Assembly: GCA_937873395.1 (NCBI GenBank)
Contig: CALMYH010000112.1
Span: forward strand, 1 to 48,480
Direction: 5' to 3'
DNA length: 48,480 nucleotides
DNA from: an uncultured Burkholderiales bacterium
GTDB lineage: Bacteria; Pseudomonadota; Gammaproteobacteria; Burkholderiales; Burkholderiaceae_C
Within the stretch, counting starts at the first letter, position 1. Every line of letters starts with the position of its first letter. The notes under the pieces were generated by a model. That model had not been told where the DNA came from, did not search any database, and saw nothing but the letters and a program-made list of their open reading frames with translations. Position numbers and translations under genes: made by a program. Below are positions 40,962-48,480 of this stretch, piece by piece.

Positions 40962-42185
40962 ATGAATCCGCGTCTGAGGCTCCTGCAGCCCTACCCCTTC
41001 GAGCGCTTGCGCCAGCTGTTTGCCGGTGTCACGCCCAGGACCGATCTGCGTCCGATCAGCCTGGGCATCGGCGAGCCCAAGCACGCAACCCCGGAATTCC
41101 TGAAGGCCGAGCTGGCCCGGTCACTGGACGACGGACTGGCCGCCTATCCGGCCACCGCCGGCGAGCCGGTTCTGCGCCAGTCTTGCGCGGCGTGGCTGCA
41201 GCGTCGCTACGGCGTGACGCTGGATCCTGCGACCCAGATCCTTCCGGTCAATGGCTCCCGGGAGGCACTGTTCGCCTTTGCCCAGACCGTGATCGATCCG
41301 ACCCGGCCCGGCGCCACGGTGGTGTTTCCGAACCCCTTCTACCAGATCTACGAGGGTGCCGCCCTGCTGGGAGGTGCCCAGCCCTGGTACGCGCCGAGCG
41401 ACCCGGCAAAGAACTTCGCGGTGGATTGGGACAGCGTGCCCGACGATGTCTGGGCGAGAACGCAACTGCTGTTCGTCTGTTCGCCCGGCAACCCGACGGG
41501 TGCGGTGATGCCGCTGTCAGAATGGGAAAAGCTGTTCGAACTCAGCGACCGCCACGGCTTCGTGATTGCGTCCGACGAGTGCTATAGCGAGATTTATTTC
41601 CGCGACGAGGCACCGCTGGGCGGGTTGGAGGCGGCCTTCCGCCTGGGCCGCACCGACTTCCGGCGGCTGGTGATGTTCACCAGTCTTTCCAAGCGCAGCA
41701 ATGTGCCCGGATTGCGCAGCGGGTTCGTGGCCGGTGATGCCGGTTTCATCAAACCGTTCCTGCTCTACCGGACCTACCACGGCGGCGCCATGAGCCCGGC
41801 CGTTCAGCACGCCAGCGCTGCCGCCTGGCTCGAAGAAAGCCACGTGACCGAGAACCGCCGCCTCTACCGCGAGAAGTTTGCCCGGGTCACTCCCCTGCTG
41901 GAGCCCCTGCTGGACGTGCGCCTGCCCGATGCCTCTTTCTACCTGTGGGCGGGTGTGCCGACGTCGTTCGCGGCACATACGCCAGGCCTGAGCGCCGACG
42001 AAGCCTTCGCCCGGGAATTGCTGGCTCAATACAATGTGACGGTTTTGCCGGGCAGCTATCTGGCGCGGGAAGCCCGCAGCCACAACCCGGGCGCCGGACG
42101 AATCCGCATGGCCCTGGTGGCCGACACCGCGGAGTGTGTGGAGGCGGCCAGCCGCATCGCCGACTTCGTCCGCCACCACGCCTGA
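40962..42185 (+). CDS. dapC: N-succinyldiaminopimelate aminotransferase
   Basis: The 407-residue fold-type I PLP enzyme transaminates N-succinyl-2-amino-6-ketopimelate in lysine and peptidoglycan biosynthesis. It has [23 protein letters not shown] and the PLP lysine Lys244 in S-L-S-K-R-S-N. Its assignment as DapC rather than another aminotransferase is supported by the neighbours dapD and dapE. Confidence 0.95.
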   Translation: MNPRLRLLQPYPFERLRQLFAGVTPRTDLRPISLGIGEPKHATPEFLKAELARSLDDGLAAYPATAGEPVLRQSCAAWLQRRYGVTLDPATQILPVNGSREALFAFAQTVIDPTRPGATVVFPNPFYQIYEGAALLGGAQPWYAPSDPAKNFAVDWDSVPDDVWARTQLLFVCSPGNPTGAVMPLSEWEKLFELSDRHGFVIASDECYSEIYFRDEAPLGGLEAAFRLGRTDFRRLVMFTSLSKRSNVPGLRSGFVAGDAGFIKPFLLYRTYHGGAMSPAVQHASAAAWLEESHVTENRRLYREKFARVTPLLEPLLDVRLPDASFYLWAGVPTSFAAHTPGLSADEAFARELLAQYNVTVLPGSYLAREARSHNPGAGRIRMALVADTAECVEAASRIADFVRHHA

Positions 42186-42229
42186 CCCGAAGCCCGTTCC
42201 TCAACCGTTCAACGACACCCTCAGTCCCC

Positions 42230-43054
<825 letters not shown>

Positions 43055-43092
43055 GCGGGGCCGTACCGCAGCACACACCAGGAGGAGCCGGC

Positions 43093-44253
43093 ATGAGCAG
43101 TGGAACGATGGAGCGCATCCTGCGCCTGATGGCCGAAAAATCGGCTTCGGACGTCTACCTGTCGGCCCACGCGCCGGCGATGATCAAGATCAACGGACAG
43201 ACCATCCCGATCAACAGCCAGGTGCTGCCTCCCGAGGCACCCCGCAACTTGCTGGCCGAGATCGTCCCGGCCACCCGGATCGAAGAGCTGCTGGATACCG
43301 GCGAGCTGAACATGGCGGTGCCCCTCGACGGGATCGGCAACTTCCGAGTCAGCGCCTTCCGGCAACGCGGCCATATCGCGGTCGTGATTCGCTTCGTTCC
43401 CGGCGACATACCGGCGCTGGACAGCCTCAATGTCGCGCCCATCCTGGCCGATCTGGTGATGGAAAAGCGCGGCCTGATGATCATGGTCGGTGCCACCGGT
43501 GCGGGCAAGACCACCACGCTGGCCGCCATGATCGATCACCGCAACGAACGCGCCACCGGCCACATCCTCACGGTCGAAGATCCGATCGAGTACGTCTACC
43601 GGAACAAGAAGTCGGTGGTCAACCAGCGGGAGCTCGGCACCGACACGGCCTCGCTGCAGATCGCCCTGAAAAACGCCCTGCGCCAGGCGCCCGACGTGAT
43701 CCTGATCGGTGAGATCCGCGACCGCGAGACCATGTCGGCTGCGATCGCCTATGCCCAGTCCGGTCACCTGTGCCTGGCCACGCTGCACGCCAACAACAGC
43801 TACCAGGCCCTGAACCGGATCCTCAGCTTCTATCCGGTGGAAGTGCGACCGACCATGCTGGGAGATCTGGCCATGGCCCTGCGGGCCATCGTCTCCCAGC
43901 GCCTGCTGCGCACCCACACCGGCGGCCGCGTACCTGCGATGGAGGTGATGCTCAACACCACCCTCATCGCCGACCTGATCCGAAAGGCCGACTTCTCCGG
44001 TGTGCGAGAAGCCATGGAGCAATCGCTGGCCGAAGGGTCCCAGACCTTCGAACAGGATCTGGCGCGCCTGATCACCGACGGGATCGTGGCCCGCAACGAG
44101 GGACTGGCCCACGCCGACTCCCCCAACAACCTCCTGTGGCGACTGCAAAATGACTTCAATGCGAGCAAGTCCCTGCAGACGGCCACGCCGAACGAGGAAG
44201 AGCAGAGCGAAGGGGCGACGTTCACCGAGTTCACGCTGGACGTGAAGTTCTGA
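43093..44253 (+). CDS. pilU: PilT/PilU family type IVa pilus ATPase, PilU-like
   Basis: The 386-residue hexameric retraction ATPase has an N-terminal PAS-like domain, Walker [10 protein letters not shown] (133-141), the Asp-box V-E-D-P-I-E, Walker [10 protein letters not shown] and the His-box H-A-N. The PilT C-terminal A-I-R-N-L-I-R-E motif is replaced by A-D-L-I-R-K-A, and there is a longer tail, which favours PilU over PilT. AGGAGG precedes the ATG. It is embedded between dapD and dapE, an arrangement seen in Burkholderiales; a functional link is unknown. Confidence 0.85.
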   Translation: MSSGTMERILRLMAEKSASDVYLSAHAPAMIKINGQTIPINSQVLPPEAPRNLLAEIVPATRIEELLDTGELNMAVPLDGIGNFRVSAFRQRGHIAVVIRFVPGDIPALDSLNVAPILADLVMEKRGLMIMVGATGAGKTTTLAAMIDHRNERATGHILTVEDPIEYVYRNKKSVVNQRELGTDTASLQIALKNALRQAPDVILIGEIRDRETMSAAIAYAQSGHLCLATLHANNSYQALNRILSFYPVEVRPTMLGDLAMALRAIVSQRLLRTHTGGRVPAMEVMLNTTLIADLIRKADFSGVREAMEQSLAEGSQTFEQDLARLITDGIVARNEGLAHADSPNNLLWRLQNDFNASKSLQTATPNEEEQSEGATFTEFTLDVKF

Positions 44254-44257
44254 GCCG

Positions 44258-45436
44258 ATGACAGACACACTGCGCCTGACCGAAGCCCTGATCGCCCGTC
44301 CCTCGGTCACGCCCGATGACGCGGGCTGCCAGGCACTGATCGGAGAGCGCCTGGCCCGCCTGGGCTTCGGATGCGAGAGCCTCGAAAGCGGACCGGTCGA
44401 GTTCCGCGTCTCCAACCTGTGGGCACGGCGAGGCGTCGGCGAACGTCCCACCCTGGTGTTTGCCGGCCACACCGACGTGGTGCCCACCGGGCCGCTGCAG
44501 GCCTGGCAGAGCGATCCTTTTGTGCCCACCCACCGGGACGGACGCCTGTACGGCCGTGGCGCCAGCGACATGAAGACCTCGCTGGCGGCCATGGTGGTGG
44601 CCTGCGAACGCTTTCTGGCTGCGGTGGCCGAACCGGCCATCGACATCGCCTTTCTGCTCACCAGCGATGAGGAAGGCCCGGCCACCGACGGCACGGTCGT
44701 GGTCTGCCGCGAACTGCAACGGCGTGGCCAGCGCCTGGACTGGTGCATCGTGGGTGAGCCCACCTCGGTCCGGCGCACCGGCGACATGATCAAGAACGGT
44801 CGCCGGGGCACGATGAGCGGCAAGCTCACCGTCAAAGGCATCCAGGGGCACATTGCCTACCCCCACCTGGCGAAAAACCCCATTCACCTGGCGGCGCCTG
44901 CGCTGGCCGAGCTGGCGGGCACCATCTGGGACAAGGGCAACGAATTCTTTCCTCCCACCAGCTGGCAGGTGAGCAACATCCACGGGGGCACCGGGGCGAG
45001 CAATGTCATTCCTGGTACCGTCGTCATCGACTTCAATTTCCGCTTCTGCACCGAGTCGACACCCCAGGGACTTCAGCAACAGGTGAACGACATTCTGGCC
45101 CGGCACGGGCTGCAGCCCGGCAACGACTACGACCTGGACTGGACCATCGGCGGCCTGCCCTTCCTGACTCCGCCGGGTACCCTGGTCGAAGCGGTGCGCG
45201 AAGCCATCCGCCTGGAAACCGGCATGCAGACCGAGCTGTCCACCACAGGCGGCACCAGCGATGGCCGCTTCATCGCGCAAGTTTGCCCCCAGGTGATCGA
45301 ACTGGGCCCCCCCAACGCCAGCATTCATAAAATCGACGAACACGTGGCGCTGGAAGACATTGATCCCCTGACGGCCATCTATGCCCGGGTTTTGCATCTG
45401 CTGCACCAGCAGGTGCTTGCCACGGCCATCCGCTGA
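44258..45436 (+). CDS. dapE: Succinyl-diaminopimelate desuccinylase
   Basis: The 392-residue di-zinc M20 peptidase-like enzyme releases succinate from N-succinyl-LL-diaminopimelate. Metal-ligand segments are [23 protein letters not shown] and the C-terminal I-H-K-I-D-E-H. The usual length is about 375-390. The gene begins 4 bases after the pilU-like stop and ends 6 bases before prmB, so the cluster is probably one transcript. Confidence 0.96.
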   Translation: MTDTLRLTEALIARPSVTPDDAGCQALIGERLARLGFGCESLESGPVEFRVSNLWARRGVGERPTLVFAGHTDVVPTGPLQAWQSDPFVPTHRDGRLYGRGASDMKTSLAAMVVACERFLAAVAEPAIDIAFLLTSDEEGPATDGTVVVCRELQRRGQRLDWCIVGEPTSVRRTGDMIKNGRRGTMSGKLTVKGIQGHIAYPHLAKNPIHLAAPALAELAGTIWDKGNEFFPPTSWQVSNIHGGTGASNVIPGTVVIDFNFRFCTESTPQGLQQQVNDILARHGLQPGNDYDLDWTIGGLPFLTPPGTLVEAVREAIRLETGMQTELSTTGGTSDGRFIAQVCPQVIELGPPNASIHKIDEHVALEDIDPLTAIYARVLHLLHQQVLATAIR

Positions 45437-45442
45437 AACACC

Positions 45443-46336
45443 ATGACACTGCAGGAACTGCTGGCCGAATGCACGGCCCGGCTGGACAGCGCCGCCCTGG
45501 CCTACGGACACGGCACCACATGCGCCCGGGATGAAGCCGCCTGGCTGCTCTTGTGGCAGCTCGGTCTGCCACTGGATACCGACCTGGATGTCCAGGCTGT
45601 GCGCACGATCAGCCCGGCTGCGGCTCAGGCAGTACACGCGCTGATGTCGCGCCGAATCGATTCCCGACTGCCCGCAGCCTACCTCACCCGCGAAGCCTGG
45701 TTGCAGGGCGTGCCGTTCTACATCGACGAGCGCAGCATCGTTCCGCGCAGCTTCATCGCCGAGTTGCTCGCCGACGGCAGCATCGATCCGTGGCTGTCCG
45801 AGGACACCCGCCAGGTGCTGGACCTGTGCACCGGCAACGGCAGTCTGGCCGTGCTGGCGGCCATGGCCTGGCCCGACGTCGAAGTCACGGGGGCCGACCT
45901 GTCCCCGGATGCCCTGGCGGTGGCCCGGATCAACGTCGAGCGCCACGGGCTGACCGAACGGGTGCACCTGCTCACCTCCGACGGACTGGCCGCCTGTCCC
46001 GGCCCATGGGACCTGATCCTGTGCAATCCGCCCTACGTGAACGCCGACAGCATGGCAAGCCTGCCGCCCGAGTACCGGGCCGAGCCCGTGCTGGCTTTGG
46101 CCGGCGGATCCGACGGCATGGATTTCATCCGCGGGCTGCTGCGGGACGCTCCGGCCCGCATGAGCGCCAACGCGGTGCTCGTGCTGGAGATCGGCAACGA
46201 ACGCGCCCATTTCGAGGCCGCCTTTCCCCGGCTGGAGACCGTCTGGCTGGCCTGCAGCGCGGGCGAAGACCAGGTGCTCCTGCTCACTCGCGAAGCCTTG
46301 CTCAAGCACGGCATCGAGGGAGCCGCCCGGTCATGA
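45443..46336 (+). CDS. prmB: 50S ribosomal protein L3 glutamine methyltransferase
   Basis: The 297-residue SAM-dependent enzyme methylates a Gln of ribosomal protein L3. The SAM motif D-L-C-T-G-N-G-S-L-A-V and the substrate-binding N-P-P-Y (195-198) are visible. The L3-type N-terminus and context separate it from PrmC. The stop overlaps the ATG of the ABC-F gene. Confidence 0.93.
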   Translation: MTLQELLAECTARLDSAALAYGHGTTCARDEAAWLLLWQLGLPLDTDLDVQAVRTISPAAAQAVHALMSRRIDSRLPAAYLTREAWLQGVPFYIDERSIVPRSFIAELLADGSIDPWLSEDTRQVLDLCTGNGSLAVLAAMAWPDVEVTGADLSPDALAVARINVERHGLTERVHLLTSDGLAACPGPWDLILCNPPYVNADSMASLPPEYRAEPVLALAGGSDGMDFIRGLLRDAPARMSANAVLVLEIGNERAHFEAAFPRLETVWLACSAGEDQVLLLTREALLKHGIEGAARS

Positions 46337-48336
46337 TCACGCTGCGCAACGTCACGCTGCGCCGCGGCACCAGGGTCGTCCTGGACGCAGCGTCGGCCAC
46401 GATCAACCCAGGAGAGAAAGTCGGCCTGGTCGGACGCAACGGCGCCGGCAAGTCCAGCCTGTTCGGACTTCTCAACGGCGAGCTGCACGAGGACAACGGC
46501 GATTTCGGCATGCCCGCCCAGTGGCGCATGGCCCAGGTGGCCCAGGAAATGCCCGAAACGTCCGATCCGGCCACCCGCTTCGTGCTGGAAGGCGACACCC
46601 GACTGCTGGCGGCCCAGCAGGACGTCCACGAGGCCGAAGCCAGCGGCGACGGCGAACGCATGGCCCTGGCCTACATGGCACTGCAGGATGCTGGGGCCCA
46701 CGACGCAGAAGCCCGGGCACAGACCCTGATCCTGGGGCTTGGCTTTGGCCTTCACGAACTGGACAAACCGGTCAACAGCTTCTCGGGTGGCTGGCGGATG
46801 CGCCTGCAGCTGGCTCGGGCCCTGATGTGTCCGAGCGACCTGCTGCTGCTCGACGAACCGACCAACCACCTGGACCTCGACGCCCTGGTCTGGCTCGAAG
46901 CCTGGCTCAAGCGCTACCCCGGAACCCTGCTCGTGATCAGCCACGACCGCGAGTTCCTGGACGCTGTCACCGATGTCACCCTTCACATCCACCAGGGGCG
47001 GCTCAGCCGTTATGGCGGCAACTACAGCCGCTTCGAAGACATGCGGGCCGAGCAACTGACCCAGCAACAGCAGGCCTATGCCCGCCAGCAGGAGAAGATT
47101 GCCCACCTGCAGCGCTTCATCGACCGCTTCAAGGCGAAGGCCACCAAGGCCAAGCAGGCCCAGAGCCGGGTCAAGGCCCTGGAGCGCATGGAAAGAATCG
47201 GTCCCGTGCTGGCGGAGGCGGATTTCACCTTCGAGTTCGCCGAACCGACCAGTCTGCCCAACCCCATGCTGGCGCTGCGCGAGGTCGATTTCGGCTATCC
47301 GGCGGGCGAGTCCGATGCCGCGCCGCTGATCATCGTCCGGCAGGTCACCCGTTCGGTCCAGGCCGGCCAGCGCATCGGCATCCTGGGCGCCAATGGCCAG
47401 GGCAAGTCGACGGTGGTCAAGACCATCTCCCGCGTGCTTGAGCCGCTGGCGGGGCAGATCACCGAAGGCAAGGGACTGAACATCGGTTACTTTGCCCAAC
47501 AGGAACTCGACGTGCTGCGTCCCGACGAGCATCCGCTGCAGCACATGCTGCGCCTGGCGCGAGACTTCGAGTCCAGCGGACGACTGCAGGGGCAGTCCAC
47601 CCGCGAACAGGACCTTCGCAACTTCCTGGGGGGTTTCCAGTTCAGCGGTGACCAGGTCATGCAGGAGGTCGGCAGCATGAGCGGTGGCGAGAAAGCCCGA
47701 CTCGTGCTGTGCATGATCGTCTGGCAGCGGCCCAATCTGCTGCTGCTGGATGAACCGACCAACCACCTGGACCTGGCCACAAGAGAGGCGCTGTCGGTCG
47801 CGCTGAACGAATTTGAAGGCACCGTCATGCTGGTGAGCCACGACCGCGCGTTGCTTCGTGCCGTATGTGACGAATTCTGGCTGGTCTCGCGCGGTGGAAT
47901 CTCACCCTTCGATGGCGATCTCGACGACTATCAGCGCTACCTGCTGGACGTGGCGCGACAGGCCCGCGAGGGTCAGCGGGAGGAACTGCGCGAGCAACGG
48001 GAAACGGCGCCCGACACCAGATCCGGAACGGGCCAGCCGGAGGTCGGCAGCGCTCTTCGGGGCGCTGACCAGCGCAAGCGCGATGCCGCCCGCCGCCAGG
48101 CTCAGGCCGAGCGTCTGCGTCCGCTGAAGAAGGAGCTGGCCCAGGTCGACAAGGACCTGGCCAGCCTGCAGCAGGAGAAGACCGAACTGGAAAGCCGCCT
48201 GAGCCAGCCCCTGCCCTCGGACGAACTGGCCGACGCCGGCCGGCGCCTAAAGTCGGTGAACGAACGGATCGACAGCCTGGAGGAACGCTGGCTTGAACTC
48301 GGTGAACTGATCGAAGTCGCAGGCGCTGCCGATTGA
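46333..48336 (+). CDS. ABC-F family ATPase (YheS/Uup-like)
   Basis: The 667-residue soluble protein has two ABC domains, no membrane domain, and a C-terminal basic coiled-coil tail (about 560-660). ABC1 has G-R-N-G-A-G-K-S-S, F-S-G-G-W-R-M-R-L and L-L-D-E-P-T-N-H-L-D. The interdomain linker (about 230-300) is rich in Lys and Gln, as in the P-site tRNA interaction motif. ABC2 has G-A-N-G-Q-G-K-S-T and M-S-G-G-E-K-A-R-L. ABC-F proteins bind the ribosomal E site and rescue stalled or drug-bound ribosomes. It is probably the housekeeping YheS type; no resistance function is implied. Confidence 0.93.
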   Translation: MITLRNVTLRRGTRVVLDAASATINPGEKVGLVGRNGAGKSSLFGLLNGELHEDNGDFGMPAQWRMAQVAQEMPETSDPATRFVLEGDTRLLAAQQDVHEAEASGDGERMALAYMALQDAGAHDAEARAQTLILGLGFGLHELDKPVNSFSGGWRMRLQLARALMCPSDLLLLDEPTNHLDLDALVWLEAWLKRYPGTLLVISHDREFLDAVTDVTLHIHQGRLSRYGGNYSRFEDMRAEQLTQQQQAYARQQEKIAHLQRFIDRFKAKATKAKQAQSRVKALERMERIGPVLAEADFTFEFAEPTSLPNPMLALREVDFGYPAGESDAAPLIIVRQVTRSVQAGQRIGILGANGQGKSTVVKTISRVLEPLAGQITEGKGLNIGYFAQQELDVLRPDEHPLQHMLRLARDFESSGRLQGQSTREQDLRNFLGGFQFSGDQVMQEVGSMSGGEKARLVLCMIVWQRPNLLLLDEPTNHLDLATREALSVALNEFEGTVMLVSHDRALLRAVCDEFWLVSRGGISPFDGDLDDYQRYLLDVARQAREGQREELREQRETAPDTRSGTGQPEVGSALRGADQRKRDAARRQAQAERLRPLKKELAQVDKDLASLQQEKTELESRLSQPLPSDELADAGRRLKSVNERIDSLEERWLELGELIEVAGAAD

Positions 48337-48382
48337 GTTCCTGCCCATGCGCACCCACCGGCGACACCGGAGGATTCGTCCA

Positions 48383-48418
48383 GAAAAACAAAAGCCCGGA
48401 GACTTTCGCGTCCGGGCT
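48383..48418 (-). terminator. Rho-independent terminator for the tRNA-Lys transcript (also opposite the ABC-F gene)
   Basis: On the minus strand an 8-bp stem (AGCCCGGA/TCCGGGCT, 48393-48400 with 48411-48418) is followed by TTTTGTTTTT. It also has a short T tract on the plus strand, so it may act in both directions between the convergent genes. Confidence 0.8.
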
Positions 48419-48433
48419 TTGTCTTTGTTTGCT

Positions 48434-48480
48434 TGGTAGGACGTGAGGGATTCGAACCCACGACCAACGGATTAAAAGTC
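48434..48480 (-). tRNA. tRNA-Lys (UUU), 3' part only
   Basis: The minus strand reads the anticodon loop CTTTTAA (anticodon TTT at 48476-48474), a variable loop, the T arm GTGGG-TTCGAAT-CCCTC and a 3' end encoding CCA at 48436-48434. The 5' half (acceptor and D arms) is beyond the window edge. Confidence 0.93.

Noticed and set aside
44231-46309. A 692-codon open frame opposite dapE and prmB
   Set aside because: It spans two real genes in antisense and has no recognisable protein features; it is explained by codon bias.

Overview
The window is ordinary high-GC chromosomal DNA from a betaproteobacterium, most likely of the order Burkholderiales. This rests on the gene content and order: dapC-dapD-pilU-dapE-prmB, smc-zipA-ligA, dnaX-ybaB-recR with the SRP RNA beside dnaX, moaA-mobA-moeA, and gloB/methyltransferase/rnhA. 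Nearly all of the sequence is coding. I see no insertion sequence, prophage, CRISPR array or clear island. The genus cannot be fixed from the sequence alone.

Layout. 1-5.3 kb: end of an RDD membrane protein, a LOG-family protein, a PII gene (glnB), an asparaginase II-type gene, nadE, and a FemAB-like acyltransferase whose start codon shares bases with that of nadE. 5.4-7.6 kb: five co-directional genes, three bactofilin-type proteins alternating with two small single-pass membrane proteins. 7.7-10.7 kb: soluble (ppa) and membrane proton-pumping (hppA) pyrophosphatases, head to head across a 308-bp region holding palindromes. 10.7-12.3 kb: a TetR-type regulator facing a ferritin-like metal-dependent hydrolase (PF10118), with a perfect palindrome at the predicted transcription start. 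12.4-15.5 kb: molybdenum cofactor genes moaA-mobA-moeA. 15.5-21.3 kb: a PaaK/CapK-like adenylating enzyme and an RND efflux pump (permease plus fusion protein, no outer-membrane channel). 21.4-25.2 kb: rnhA, a methyltransferase, gloB and an MltD-like lytic transglycosylase. 25.2-29.5 kb: an orphan substrate-binding protein, recR, ybaB, dnaX and the 4.5S SRP RNA. 29.5-33.9 kb: a HI0933-like flavoprotein, trxA, rho, def and a small cytochrome c. 33.9-40.8 kb: ligA, zipA and smc. 40.9-48.3 kb: dapC, dapD, a PilT/PilU ATPase, dapE, prmB and an ABC-F ATPase. The window ends inside a tRNA-Lys gene.

How the genes work together. Several blocks are pathways or complexes: the succinylase branch of lysine/diaminopimelate synthesis, molybdopterin synthesis, clamp loading and recombination (dnaX/ybaB/recR), and chromosome and division functions (smc/zipA/ligA).

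Most notable points. (i) An uninterrupted run of nine A in dnaX, where both alternative frames stop within a few codons, which predicts a short gamma-type clamp-loader subunit. (ii) The interleaved bactofilin/membrane-protein locus, the best candidate here for a poorly described system. (iii) Three sharply defined palindromes in divergent promoter regions (glnB, ppa/hppA, tetR/PF10118). (iv) Several genes whose -10-like element lies only 6-8 nt before the start codon, suggesting leaderless mRNAs.
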